Part shown: positions 42,422-52,419 of the stretch, piece by piece
Layout: each line of letters opens with the position of its first letter
How positions within the stretch are numbered: position 1 is the first letter of the stretch
The notes under the pieces: model-generated
Databases searched by the model: none
What the model saw: the letters and a program-made list of their open reading frames with translations, nothing else
Told to the model about the DNA's origin: nothing
Program-made: the position numbers and the translations under genes
From: UBA6814 sp040753075
GTDB lineage: Bacteria; Desulfobacterota; Desulfovibrionia; Desulfovibrionales; Desulfovibrionaceae
Assembly: GCA_040753075.1 (NCBI GenBank)
Contig: JBFMHA010000012.1
Coordinates: forward strand, 9,223 to 73,222
Direction of reading: 5' to 3'
DNA length: 64,000 bases

Positions 42422-43936
42422 TCACGCCTCCCCTGCCCCGGATTCCAGGACGAACACCGCACAGGTTCTTCCCCTGACCTGCTCCGGGGCGGCCTCTCTG
42501 AACCCCGCCCGGGAGAAGCAACGCCGCGACTCCACATTGCCCTCCAGCACCACCCCGCGCAACCGGGCCGCGCCCAGGCCGGCCGCGGCCAGCGGGGAGG
42601 CCTCGCGCAGGATGCGCGCGCCCAGGCCCCGGCCCCGGAAGGCCGGGTGCACCGCCACATCGATCTCCGCCGCGTCCCCGGTCCGGTCGAAGCGGGCCAG
42701 GGCCGCCACCACGCCCTCCAGGTCCAGGACGAAGAAGGCGGTGTCCGGCGAGGCCAGCTTGGCCGTGAACCAGCGGGCATGGCCCTCCAGGGCGATGGGC
42801 TCCGGAGAAAAGGAGTTGGCCCGCACCGCGGGATCGTTGGCCAGGCGGAACACCTGCTCCAGATCCCCGGCCTCGGCCCGGCGCAACACGAACTGCGCGA
42901 ACTGGTCCCGGTCCAGGGCGGCCAGCACCCGGCACACCCGCTGCGGCCCCCGGCCGTCGCAAGCCTGCGGCCCGGAACGGGACAGGGCCTCCAGCCTGGC
43001 CGGGTCGTCCAGCAGCCTGCGCACCCTGGCCGCGAAAACCTCCTTCTCCAGGTCGCCGGCGCCGGGCAGCACCTCGGCGCACCCGGCCCGGGCCAGGAAG
43101 GCTGAGCCCGGCTCCTGGTTGGCGGCCACCGGAGCCAGCAGGGCGGGCAATCCGGCCGCGGCCATCTCCCAGGCCGCGCCTCCGGCCGCGCTCACGGCCA
43201 GATGGCAGCGGGCGTAGATCCCGGCCATGTCCGCCACGTCCTGACGCAGTTCGTGCCGGTAGCCCACGCCGTCCAGGGCCTGCTGCACGCTCTCCCGGCG
43301 CCGGTTCATCGGCCCCAGCACCACCAGGGCCGTGTCCTGCGGTCCCAGGGCCCGATCCAGGCCCAGCACCGCGGCCCGGGTGGCGTTGCGGGCGTCCGCG
43401 CCGCCGAAGGCCACCAGCACGACGGCGCCCTCTCCGGCCCGGCGCGCGGGCCGAGGCAGGCCGGCGAAGCCGCGGCGCAACAGGCGGTAGCGCGGGCCGG
43501 CCAGGATGAGGGAAGAACTCGGCGCGGCATAGGCCGCAGGCGAGGCGTCGTGGTCCGGGGCCAGGACGACCCGGGCCGCATAGCGCGAGAGCAGCGCCCC
43601 GTCGTCCACGCACAGAACCCGGAAGCCGGCCGCCTCCAACTCCTCCTGCCGCTCCGGGCCGAAATGGTAGCCGTCCAGAGCCACCCAGCACCCGGCCAGG
43701 CCACGCCGCGTCAGCAGGGAAACCGTGTCGCCCGGCCGGGGACCGGGCTCGGCCAGGCCGAACCCCTCGTCCGCCAGCCGCTCCCGCAGGGAGGCGGACT
43801 CCACCCGGCCGCAGAACAGCGCCGTCCCGCCCTCCCCGGCCCAGGCCTGGGCCAGGGCCAGGCAGCGCATGACGTGGCCCGCGCCCATGCGCGAGTCCGC
43901 GTCGGCCCGGATCACGAGGGTGCGGAGATGGCCCAT
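42422..43936 (-). CDS. pseG: Fused PseG (UDP-sugar hydrolase) and GNAT acetyltransferase
   Basis: A 504-residue fusion. Residues about 1-345 are PseG, the inverting hydrolase that releases UDP from UDP-2,4-diacetamido-2,4,6-trideoxy-altrose. The catalytic His is His21 in MGAGHVMRCLALA, and the UDP-binding half has VLVAFGGADARNAT and AVSAAGGAAWEMAAAGLPAL. Residues about 350-500 are a GNAT domain (FVLRRAEAGDLEQVFRLAND, AVHPAFRGRGLGARIL, VVLEGNVESRRCFSRAGF). The fused GNAT could be a PseH or could add a variant acyl group, because a separate PseH-like gene lies at 46.0-46.6 kb. It begins 6 bases after the class III aminotransferase gene. Confidence 0.88.
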   Translation of the reverse strand: MGHLRTLVIRADADSRMGAGHVMRCLALAQAWAGEGGTALFCGRVESASLRERLADEGFGLAEPGPRPGDTVSLLTRRGLAGCWVALDGYHFGPERQEELEAAGFRVLCVDDGALLSRYAARVVLAPDHDASPAAYAAPSSSLILAGPRYRLLRRGFAGLPRPARRAGEGAVVLVAFGGADARNATRAAVLGLDRALGPQDTALVVLGPMNRRRESVQQALDGVGYRHELRQDVADMAGIYARCHLAVSAAGGAAWEMAAAGLPALLAPVAANQEPGSAFLARAGCAEVLPGAGDLEKEVFAARVRRLLDDPARLEALSRSGPQACDGRGPQRVCRVLAALDRDQFAQFVLRRAEAGDLEQVFRLANDPAVRANSFSPEPIALEGHARWFTAKLASPDTAFFVLDLEGVVAALARFDRTGDAAEIDVAVHPAFRGRGLGARILREASPLAAAGLGAARLRGVVLEGNVESRRCFSRAGFREAAPEQVRGRTCAVFVLESGAGEA

Positions 43937-43942
43937 GGGTCC

Positions 43943-45262
<1,320 letters not shown>

Positions 45263-45263
45263 G

Positions 45264-46010
45264 TCAGTGCCCTTTGGAGCCTTCGTTCCGCTCGAATCGG
45301 CTGTTCACGTCCGCCAGTTCCGGATGCTCCGCCAGGAGCGCCAGCACGTCGGCGAACCCGAAATCCGGCTTGGCCGGGTGCAGGGCCTCGTAGACCCGGG
45401 TCACGAAGGCCAGGTCCTCGGGCTCGTCCACGGTCCAGCGCAGGCCCGAGAGGTTCTCGGGCCAGGTCCAGTTGCCCATGCGGAACCGCTCCGGCCGCCG
45501 GATGATGAAGGGGACCACGTGCTCGCGCTCGAAGGGATCGGCGGCCTCGCGCCAGGCGGCCTCCAGGGCGGCGAAGGTGAAGACCTCCGCGTCCAGGCCG
45601 TCGGGCAGGGTGGGCGGCCGGCAGTTGGCCGCGTAGTCGAAGTCCCCGGCCAGGTAGAAACGCACCAGCTCGTCCACCATCCGGGGATCGGCGAGCGGAC
45701 AGTCGCCGGTGAGGCGCACCACGTGGTCCGCCCCGTGCTCCGCGGCGCAGCGGTAGAAGCGATCCAGCACGTCGGCCAGGCTGCCCCGGAAGCAGGCCGC
45801 CCCGTCCTGCGCGCAGAGCGCGGCGATGGGGTCGTCGTCCGGCCGGTCGCTGGTGGCCACCACCAGCTTGTCCAGAGACGTGCAGCGGCGCAGCCGCTCC
45901 AACTGCCGGGCCAGCATGGGCCGGCCCAGGACGGGCTTCATGACCTTGCCCGGCAGCCGGGTCGAGGACATGCGCGCCTGGAGGATGGCCACCACCCTGC
46001 CTTCACGCAT
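45264..46010 (-). CDS. pseF: Pseudaminic acid cytidylyltransferase
   Basis: A 248-residue NeuA-like CTP transferase activating pseudaminic acid. The N-terminus has AILQARMSSTRLPGKVM instead of the ARGGSK loop of LegF/NeuA, which is the SpsF/PseF type. Further motifs are VVATSDRPDDDPI, VRLTGDCPLADP (metal/CTP site) and LRWTVDEPEDL. It overlaps pseH by 8 bases, and ends one base before the aminotransferase start. Confidence 0.86.
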   Translation of the reverse strand: MREGRVVAILQARMSSTRLPGKVMKPVLGRPMLARQLERLRRCTSLDKLVVATSDRPDDDPIAALCAQDGAACFRGSLADVLDRFYRCAAEHGADHVVRLTGDCPLADPRMVDELVRFYLAGDFDYAANCRPPTLPDGLDAEVFTFAALEAAWREAADPFEREHVVPFIIRRPERFRMGNWTWPENLSGLRWTVDEPEDLAFVTRVYEALHPAKPDFGFADVLALLAEHPELADVNSRFERNEGSKGH

Positions 46011-46557
46011 GCTCCCACTCCTCGGCCAGCAGGCCCAGCATGAACTCGTCCCGCCAGCGTCCCTCGCAGTAATTCTGGCGGCGGCGCACCCCTTCCACGT
46101 GGAAACCGTTCTTCTCGAAGGCGCGCAGGGAGGCCTCGTTCCCCTCCACGACCCCGGCGGTGAGCTTGTGCAGCCCGAGCACAATGAAGGCGTAGCGCGC
46201 GGCCAGGGCGATGGCCTCGGTGGCGTATCCCCGGCCCCACCGCGCCTTCTCGCCGATGATGAGCCCCACGCTGGCGCACTGGTGGTGGGGATTCACCGGT
46301 CCGATCTTGATATTGCCCACATGCCGGCCGCCGGCCAGTTCGAAGATGCCGAGCAGATGGTCGTCGCCCCGGGCCGCGCAGGACGCCACGTAGGCCCGCA
46401 CGCCCTCCAGGGTGTGGGTGGCGTGCCGGGCCTCGGTGAAGCGCACGGTCTCCGGGTCGTTGAGCCAGCGGACGTAGGTCGCGGTGACGTCCTCGGGCGA
46501 CAGGGGCCAAAGCTCCAGACGCTTGCCGCGGATGACCGGCTCACGGGGCGCCGTCAT
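46003..46557 (-). CDS. pseH: GNAT acetyltransferase, probable PseH
   Basis: A 184-residue RimJ/RimL-like GNAT. Motifs are LELWPLSPEDVTATYVRWLND, VGLIIGEKARWGRGYATEAI (acetyl-CoA pyrophosphate loop) and VEGNEASLRAFEKNGFHVEGVRR. PseH acetylates the 4-amino group made by PseC. The operon has a second GNAT fused to PseG, so which one does the PseH step is unresolved; this free one is closer to standard PseH in size. It overlaps neighbours on both sides. Confidence 0.82.
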   Translation of the reverse strand: MTAPREPVIRGKRLELWPLSPEDVTATYVRWLNDPETVRFTEARHATHTLEGVRAYVASCAARGDDHLLGIFELAGGRHVGNIKIGPVNPHHQCASVGLIIGEKARWGRGYATEAIALAARYAFIVLGLHKLTAGVVEGNEASLRAFEKNGFHVEGVRRRQNYCEGRWRDEFMLGLLAEEWEHA

Positions 46558-48386
46558 GACCTCCCTCTCTTGAACAGAGCCGCGGCCAGGGACTCCCTGG
46601 GCGCGGAGCATACCTGCCCCGCATCCGGCATGATGGCCGCGGCCAGGCCGTCGATGCCGGGAATCAGCACCTTCAGGCCCTCGACCCGGCCGGGGGCCCA
46701 GGCGAAGTCCAGGTAGAAATAAGGGGCTCCCGCCCCGCTCACCCAACCCAGGGTGCTCTGGACGCTGGAGGTGAAAAGCAGGTCTGCCGCCGTGCGGATG
46801 AACCGGAACTCCACGCCCTTGACGATGCTCAGATTGGAAAACTGCGCCTGGAGGTCGGCGAATGCGTATTCGTCCAGGTAGCGTTGCGTGGGGTAAAGCT
46901 TGAGCACCACTCGGGAAGCGGGAAAGGCGCGGCAGACGGCCTCGGCGGTCTGCCTTGTCTTGGTCAGGAACTGGAGGTCGTTGTCCTGGCAGGGGCCGTA
47001 CATGTAGTTGTTGCGGTCCAAGTCGCAGACGACCATGACCACATGCTCGGCCTGTCCCAGTCCCAGGAGCCTCCTGGCCAGCCGCCGCTGCACGGGGCGC
47101 AGGGGAGGACGGGAGGTAATCCCGGGCAGGCCCACCTCGTGGGCCTGCTGTTCCGGCACATGCGGCCGGACGGCCAGGACGCCCCGGGCGCAGTGGTAGA
47201 ACGCCCGCTCGCCTATTCCCATGCCGCTGGTCGCAGCGTGGGACAAACTCCACTCGGAAAGCCCCAGCGTCACGCCGTGATCCACTACGTTGACCCTGAT
47301 TCCCCGCTTCCGGCAATGGCCGGCGAACAGGCGCTCCAGGGGCGAGTTGAACGAGATGCTCAATATCTCGTCACCAGGCTTCATCCTGTCCGTCAGCCGG
47401 GAAAAATCCTGCTCCAGCCGCGATGCGTTGCGGCGCAGGCCGTCAAGACAGGCCAGTATCCGGTTGCAGACCAACTCCAGGCTGGGTTCGAACGCCGGCC
47501 GCCAGGCCAGGCCCCGCCCTTGCACGGCCTGGCGGGACAAGGCGCGGAACGTATCGGCTGCGGCCTCGGCTTCCGGGAGGGCGGACGCCGAAGCCCCGGC
47601 CATGTCCGGGCGGGGCAGCGGAGGCATCCGAAGGATGCGCCCCCCGCGCAGAAGGATGCCCAAGAAAGCTTCCTCGATGAGTTCGCAGTCCCTGAGCACG
47701 TGGAGGGTCCGACGGGGGAAGGGCCAGAGGGAGGCCCCCCGGAAGGGCCACCATCGCGCGGCCTGGACCTTGCGCCACAGCTTGTACAGGGCCGAGCTGG
47801 GAGTATTGTTGAGCAGGCTCAAGAACTTCTCCCCGGCCATGAACCGGCGCTGGGAGATCTCCCTCTCGATGCTCGCGCATTGCTGGGCGGACACCGTGAG
47901 CCTGGTCGCCACGCACCCTGCGCCAGGCCAGTTTGCAGCCAGGCGCGCAAAAAGGGTGTCCATCCGCCCGTAGACCAGAGACAGCCCGGACAGCCCCGGG
48001 TCTTCGGGATCGCCCACGCACTCCACCACCGCTCCGGCCGCCGCGGCCTGCACCCGGTCCAACAGAAGCCCTTTGTACAAGGTCACAAAGAAACAACGCG
48101 ACAACTGACCCCCGAACACCAAGCCCAGATCCAGGGTTTCGGCCCAGGGACAGAGAGCGCTCATGGCCGAGCAGAAGGAGTCGGCCAGATCCAGGCCGGC
48201 CAGGGCCAACCCGTCGAACTCCTCCTGGGGCAGGCCGGCCTCGGGCGAACGCACGGTCTCCCCGAGTGCGGGAAGGCGCATCAGGAGATAGGGCGAGGTG
48301 GTCCACCACACCCGCTCCCCGCCGGGGTCCTGGGCGCGGACGGCCTCGTAGGCGGCCAGGCTCTCTATGACGGTGTGGGTGGTCAT
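46554..48386 (-). CDS. Large unrecognised protein, possible GT-B glycosyltransferase
   Basis: A 610-residue protein without signal peptide or clear membrane helix. I do not recognise the N-terminal 300 residues. The C-terminal half has GT-B-like elements: GDEILSISFNSPLERLFAGHC, RVVLKLYPTQRYLDEY and ADLLFTSSVQSTLGWVSGAGAPYFYLDF, similar in pattern to capsule-type transferases. No Maf-family flagellin transferase is present in the window, so this is a candidate for the enzyme that uses CMP-pseudaminic acid. It overlaps pseH and the aldo/keto reductase gene by 4 bases each. Confidence 0.6.
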   Translation of the reverse strand: MTTHTVIESLAAYEAVRAQDPGGERVWWTTSPYLLMRLPALGETVRSPEAGLPQEEFDGLALAGLDLADSFCSAMSALCPWAETLDLGLVFGGQLSRCFFVTLYKGLLLDRVQAAAAGAVVECVGDPEDPGLSGLSLVYGRMDTLFARLAANWPGAGCVATRLTVSAQQCASIEREISQRRFMAGEKFLSLLNNTPSSALYKLWRKVQAARWWPFRGASLWPFPRRTLHVLRDCELIEEAFLGILLRGGRILRMPPLPRPDMAGASASALPEAEAAADTFRALSRQAVQGRGLAWRPAFEPSLELVCNRILACLDGLRRNASRLEQDFSRLTDRMKPGDEILSISFNSPLERLFAGHCRKRGIRVNVVDHGVTLGLSEWSLSHAATSGMGIGERAFYHCARGVLAVRPHVPEQQAHEVGLPGITSRPPLRPVQRRLARRLLGLGQAEHVVMVVCDLDRNNYMYGPCQDNDLQFLTKTRQTAEAVCRAFPASRVVLKLYPTQRYLDEYAFADLQAQFSNLSIVKGVEFRFIRTAADLLFTSSVQSTLGWVSGAGAPYFYLDFAWAPGRVEGLKVLIPGIDGLAAAIMPDAGQVCSAPRESLAAALFKRGRS

Positions 48387-49267
48387 GCGGCCAGGTTCCA
48401 GCGTGCGGGATTCACGAACTGCTCGTCGTCGAGCGCGAAGGGGGCGAAGTCCAGGCCCGCGTCCGCGGCAGCGGCGAAATCCGCGATGTTGGCGGCCAAC
48501 TGGGCCGCATTCTCAACGCCCACCAGGACCACGTCAGCGTCCAGGGTGCGGGCGAAGGCCAGGGCGCCCTGGACCGGGGTCAGGCCGCGCTCGCTGAGGG
48601 CTGCGCGCCAGGCGGCCAGGCGCGGCCGCACCGGCTCGAACCAGGCCGGGGCCGCGGCCGGGTCCATGAGCAGGAGCCCCTGCAGAAACACCGAGCGCAC
48701 GTGCACCTCCACGCCCCGCTCGCGCAGGCGGCGGAACTGGCCGCCGGACACCAGGCGCTGGTCCAGCACGTTGGCCGGGACCTGGACGAGGTCGAAATCG
48801 TAGCGGTCCAGGGCCGCGTCGATCTCCGCGCCGGCGTAGACCGAAAGCCCGATCTTGCGGGCCAGGCCCTCCCGGCGCAGGCCGTCCAGCACCGCGAAGA
48901 CCGCCTCGCCCCCGGGGCCGAGCAGGTCTGCGGCGTGGTGGGCCAGGAGCCCGTCCACCGCCTCACGGCCCAAGCGCTCCAACGAGCGGGCGAAGCCCTC
49001 GCGCACCAAGCGGGGGGCATCGGCCGAGCCGCGGGCCTCGCGCAGGGGAGCGGTCTTGGTGATGATTCGGAAGGAGGAATCCACAGGCAGGCAGCGACCG
49101 AGGACAGCCTCGCTGCCCCCGTAGGCCGCGGCCGTGTCCAGGATCCGCACGCCGCTGGCGGCGGCCAGCTCCAGGATGCGCCGCACCTCGGGCTCCGGGG
49201 TCCGCCCCTGCCGGTTGGAGACCCCGTAGTCCAGGCCGAACTGCACCGCGCCCAGTCCGAGCTCCAT
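48383..49267 (-). CDS. Aldo/keto reductase
   Basis: A 294-residue NADPH-dependent AKR barrel. Tetrad elements: Asp and Tyr in ILDTAAAYGGSEAVLG, Lys in IITKTAPL and His in LLAHHAADLL. The C-terminal VLVGVENAAQLAANI is a typical NADPH-site end. AKR genes often accompany pse genes; here it may reduce a keto-sugar or the side-chain precursor of a modified pseudaminic acid. The ATG at 49267 has AGGGATCC upstream and lies 10 bases after the pseC stop. Confidence 0.88.
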   Translation of the reverse strand: MELGLGAVQFGLDYGVSNRQGRTPEPEVRRILELAAASGVRILDTAAAYGGSEAVLGRCLPVDSSFRIITKTAPLREARGSADAPRLVREGFARSLERLGREAVDGLLAHHAADLLGPGGEAVFAVLDGLRREGLARKIGLSVYAGAEIDAALDRYDFDLVQVPANVLDQRLVSGGQFRRLRERGVEVHVRSVFLQGLLLMDPAAAPAWFEPVRPRLAAWRAALSERGLTPVQGALAFARTLDADVVLVGVENAAQLAANIADFAAAADAGLDFAPFALDDEQFVNPARWNLAA

Positions 49268-49277
49268 GGCGGGATCC

Positions 49278-50441
49278 CTATCCGGCCGCCCGGCGCAGGG
49301 CCGCGTCCAGGGCCCCAACCACCCGGTCCTGGTCCGCGTCGGACAGGCCGGGGTACATGGGCAGGCTGATGATCCGCGAGTAGGCCGCCTCGGCGCGGGG
49401 ACACAGGCCCTCGGCGGCGCCGAGATTCTTCCGGTAGTACGGGTGCAGGTACACCGGCACGTAATGCACGTTGACCCCGACGCCCGCGGCGCGCAGGTCC
49501 TCGAACACCCGGCGGCGGCCCTCGCCGGCCAGCTCCGGGGCCAGCCGCACCACGTAGAGGTGCCAGGCGTGCTCCCGGTCGGGCAGCAGGGCCAGGGGCT
49601 CGGCCCCGGAGATGTCGGCCAGGAGCCGGGCGTAGCGCGCGGCCAACTCCCGCCGCCGGGCCAGCCAGCCGGGAAGCTTGCGCAGCTGGGACAGGCCCAG
49701 GGCGCACTGGATGTCGGTGAGGCGGTAGTTGAAGCCCAGCTCCTGCATCTCGTAGAACCAGGTGCCGGCCTCCTCGCGCTGGCGGGCGTCGGTCATTATC
49801 CCGTGATTGCGCAGCCGGCGCACGGCCGCGGCCAGGTCGGGCCGGTCCGTGGCCACGGCCCCGCCCTCGCCGGTGGCGATGTGCTTCACCGGATGGAAGC
49901 TGAAGCAGGTCAGGTCGGCCAGGGAGCCCACCGGCCGGCCCCGGTAGGCCGCGCCCAGGGCGTGGCAGCCGTCGTCCACCAGGGCCAGGCCGCGCCGGCC
50001 GGCCAGTTCGCGCAGGCCGTCCCAGTCGCAGGGCTGGCCCGCGTAGTCCACGGCGATGAGGGCCTTGGTGCGGGGGGTGATGCGGGCCTCGGCCGAAGCC
50101 AGGTCCAGGAGCAGGCTGTCCGGGTCCACGTCCGCGAACACCGGGGTCGCGCCCGCGTACAGGACGCAGTTGGCCGAGGCGGCGAAGGTCATGGCCGGGA
50201 CCACCACCTCGTCCCCGGGCCCCACGCCCAGGGCCAGCATGGCCAGGTGCAGGGCCGCGGTGCCGTTGCTGACCGCCGCGACCTCGGCCGCGCCGCAGGA
50301 GGCGGCCAGGGAGGCCTCGAACTCGGCCACCTTGGGGCCGGTGGTCAGCCAGTCCGAGGCCAGGACTTCGGCCACCGCGGCCAGGTCGTCCCGGTCCAGG
50401 GCCTGCCGGGCGTACGGGATGAAGGGAGCCTGGCCGGCCAC
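49278..50441 (-). CDS. pseC: UDP-4-amino-4,6-dideoxy-N-acetyl-altrosamine transaminase
   Basis: A 387-residue DegT-family aminotransferase with PLP Lys186 in TCFSFHPVKHIATGEGG, a segment diagnostic of PseC. VSNGTAALHLAMLA and VDDGCHALGAAYRG are the PLP-phosphate and cofactor Asp regions. It aminates C4 of the keto-sugar made by PseB. The start is GTG, one base after the pseB stop. Confidence 0.93.
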   Translation of the reverse strand: MAGQAPFIPYARQALDRDDLAAVAEVLASDWLTTGPKVAEFEASLAASCGAAEVAAVSNGTAALHLAMLALGVGPGDEVVVPAMTFAASANCVLYAGATPVFADVDPDSLLLDLASAEARITPRTKALIAVDYAGQPCDWDGLRELAGRRGLALVDDGCHALGAAYRGRPVGSLADLTCFSFHPVKHIATGEGGAVATDRPDLAAAVRRLRNHGIMTDARQREEAGTWFYEMQELGFNYRLTDIQCALGLSQLRKLPGWLARRRELAARYARLLADISGAEPLALLPDREHAWHLYVVRLAPELAGEGRRRVFEDLRAAGVGVNVHYVPVYLHPYYRKNLGAAEGLCPRAEAAYSRIISLPMYPGLSDADQDRVVGALDAALRRAAG

Positions 50442-50442
50442 C

Positions 50443-51435
50443 CTACTCCTCCATGGGCGTGGCCCTGAGCAGGTCTTCCAGCTCCTTGCCCTTGAGCCAC
50501 CAGGTGTTGTTCCCCGAGTCGTACTCGAAGTCCTCGGCCACGGGCCTGCCGCAGTCGTCGCCGAAGCGGCAGCTCAGGTAGCGGTTGTCCGGCCGGATCA
50601 CGTAATGGTCGTCGTACTCCCGGGTGAGGCGGGCGTCGTCGCGGGAGATCATCATCTCGTGGATCTTCTCGCCCGGCCGGATGCCGACGACCCGGTGTTC
50701 GCAGTCCGGGGCCACGGCCCGGGCCAGGTCCATGATGCCCACCGAAGGCAGCTTGGGCACGAAGATCTCGCCGCCCTCCATCTGCTCGAAGCAGCGCAGC
50801 ACGAACTCCACCCCCTGCTCCAGGGTGATCCAGAAGCGGGTCATGCGGGGATCGGTGATGGTCAGCGCGCCGTTCAGGCGCTGCTTGAGGAACAGGGGGA
50901 TGACGCTGCCCCGGGAGCCCACCACGTTGCCGTAGCGCACCACCGCGAAGCGGGTCTCGTCCTGGGCCACGAAGGCGTTGGCCGCCACGAAGAGCTTGTC
51001 CGAGCAGAGCTTGGTTGCCCCGTAGAGGTTCACCGGGTTGCAGGCCTTGTCCGTGGACAGGGCCACCACCCTCTTCACGCCGCGGTCCGCGGCCACGTTG
51101 ATCACGTTCTGGGCGCCGGCGACGTTGGTCTTGATGCACTCGGTGGGGTTGTACTCCGCGGCCGGGACGTGCTTGAGCGCCGCGGCGTGGATCACGTAGT
51201 CCACCTGGTGGAAGGCCCGCTGCAGCCGCTCCTTGTCCCGCACGTCGCCGATGAAGTAGCGCATGCAGGGATAGGTGGTCTCCGGGAACTGCTGGGCCAT
51301 GAGGTACTGCTTGAACTCGTCCCGGCTGAAGATGATGATCTTGCGCGGGCTGTAGCGCGACAGCAGGATCTCGGTGCACTTCTTGCCGAAGGAGCCGGTG
51401 CCCCCGGTGATGAGGATGCGCTTTCCGTCGAACAT
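50443..51435 (-). CDS. pseB: UDP-N-acetylglucosamine 4,6-dehydratase (inverting)
   Basis: A 330-residue SDR catalysing the first pseudaminic acid step. Motifs: LITGGTGSFGKKC, AAALKHVPAAEYNPTECIKTNVAG, ALSTDKACNPVNLYGATK (catalytic Lys and Tyr-x3-Lys region) and VVRYGNVVGSRGSVIPLF. These define the inverting PseB/FlaA1 class rather than LegB-type retaining enzymes. It lies nine bases after the regulator gene and is the first biosynthetic gene of the operon. Confidence 0.95.
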   Translation of the reverse strand: MFDGKRILITGGTGSFGKKCTEILLSRYSPRKIIIFSRDEFKQYLMAQQFPETTYPCMRYFIGDVRDKERLQRAFHQVDYVIHAAALKHVPAAEYNPTECIKTNVAGAQNVINVAADRGVKRVVALSTDKACNPVNLYGATKLCSDKLFVAANAFVAQDETRFAVVRYGNVVGSRGSVIPLFLKQRLNGALTITDPRMTRFWITLEQGVEFVLRCFEQMEGGEIFVPKLPSVGIMDLARAVAPDCEHRVVGIRPGEKIHEMMISRDDARLTREYDDHYVIRPDNRYLSCRFGDDCGRPVAEDFEYDSGNNTWWLKGKELEDLLRATPMEE

Positions 51436-51444
51436 GGGCTTCCC

Positions 51445-51969
51445 TTAAATGACCTTCCAGTTGGGGCGGGAGAGGAGGACCTTGCTGAACCCCTCGAACT
51501 CGGCGCCGTCCAGGACCATGACCCGGAGCTTGCGCTTGATCTTGGCCTCCACCGACCGGGACAGGGATTCGATCTTCTGCTTGTTCACGTCGCCCACCAC
51601 CAGCACGTCGATGAGGCCGGTGTCCTTGCCCAGGGCGTAGTCGTCCAGGATGTACACCGCGTCCACCTGGCCGAGCTTGGACATGACCTGTTCAATTATC
51701 CTGTCTATCCCGATGTACTTGCGGACGATGGAGTTGATCTCGGGGAAGAAGGGATGCTTGGTGTCGGCCTTGTAGTAGATGCTGCGGCCCTGCTGGCGCT
51801 TGTCCAGATAGCCCGCGGCCGAGAGGCTGTCCAACTCCTCCTTGATGGCGTTGGGCGAGGCCCCGAACTCCTTGGCCAGCTCCCGCAGGTAGCAGGAGAC
51901 GTCGGGATTCAGGAACAGCTTGAGCAGCAGCTTGATGCGCGTGCGCGAGGTGAAGAGCTGCGTCAACAT
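51445..51969 (-). CDS. Winged-helix regulator with nucleotidyltransferase-like C-terminal domain
   Basis: A 174-residue protein. The N-terminal ArsR/MarR-like winged helix (about 6-70: SRTRIKLLLKLFLNP, YLRELAKEFGASPNAIKEELDSL, GYLDKRQQGRSIYY) is followed by a domain reminiscent of minimal nucleotidyltransferases (AVYILDDYALGKDTGLIDVLVVG). There the usual G-S pair reads D-D and only one metal-type Asp is obvious, so it is probably non-catalytic. As first gene of the pse operon, directly below a box repeated before legB, it is the obvious candidate regulator of both operons. If the predicted -10 is right, the mRNA starts almost at the ATG. Confidence 0.85.
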   Translation of the reverse strand: MLTQLFTSRTRIKLLLKLFLNPDVSCYLRELAKEFGASPNAIKEELDSLSAAGYLDKRQQGRSIYYKADTKHPFFPEINSIVRKYIGIDRIIEQVMSKLGQVDAVYILDDYALGKDTGLIDVLVVGDVNKQKIESLSRSVEAKIKRKLRVMVLDGAEFEGFSKVLLSRPNWKVI

Positions 51970-51975
51970 GGGTTC

Positions 51976-52019
51976 AACCTAGCCCTCGGATACGATATTG
52001 TCAACTTTTTCTGAACAAA
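51976..52019 (-). promoter_or_regulatory. pse operon promoter with shared 22-bp box
   Basis: Minus-strand -35 TTGACA (51999-52004) and -10 TAGGTT (51976-51981) with a 17-base spacer. The box at 51998-52019, read on the plus strand, is TTGTCAACTTTTTCTG, then A, then ACAAA. It matches 21 of 22 positions of the box before legB, and the -10 elements also match in 5 of 6 positions. The ends form TTGT-N13-ACAA. Confidence 0.65.
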
Positions 52020-52047
52020 GATGTGCAAGGCGCTCGGACTGGGCCAT

Positions 52048-52075
52048 TTGACATCACGCCCCCGGACCCTATACT
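52048..52075 (+). promoter_or_regulatory. Promoter of the NifU-like gene
   Basis: TTGACA (52048-52053) and TATACT (52070-52075) with a 16-base spacer, 49 bases before the start codon. This is the closest match to the sigma-70 consensus in the window. It diverges from the pse operon promoter about 30 bases away. Confidence 0.7.
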
Positions 52076-52124
52076 GAGCCCCTGCCACAACCGGCCCGCG
52101 CCCGCGGGCCCCAAGGAGAACCCC

Positions 52125-52349
52125 ATGCTGCGCGACAAGGTCGAGAAGGCCCTGGACAAGGTCCGGCCCATGCTGGCCGCCGACGGCGGAAACGTGGAGC
52201 TGGCGGAGGTCACCGAGGACGGGGTGGTCAAGGTCCGCCTGCAGGGCGCCTGCAAGGGCTGCCCCATGTCCCAGATCACCCTCAAGAACGGCATCGAGCG
52301 CATCATCCTCAAGGAAGTGCCCGAGGTGAAGCGGGTCGAGTCGGTCTAG
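52125..52349 (+). CDS. NifU C-terminal-domain protein (Fe-S scaffold)
   Basis: A 74-residue protein equal to the NifU C-terminal domain alone (Nfu-like). The Fe-S binding CxxC is in GACKGCPMSQITLKNGIE. Such proteins carry a 4Fe-4S cluster on a dimer and deliver it to target enzymes. AAGGAG at 52112-52117 supports the ATG. It lies seventy bases before gltX, so probably co-transcribed. Confidence 0.92.
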   Translation: MLRDKVEKALDKVRPMLAADGGNVELAEVTEDGVVKVRLQGACKGCPMSQITLKNGIERIILKEVPEVKRVESV

Positions 52350-52419
52350 GCTCCCGCCGCCTCCCCCCGCCCGCACCCGGCCGCCTCCCGCGGCCCATTT
52401 CCCCGCGCCCGGAGAAACC

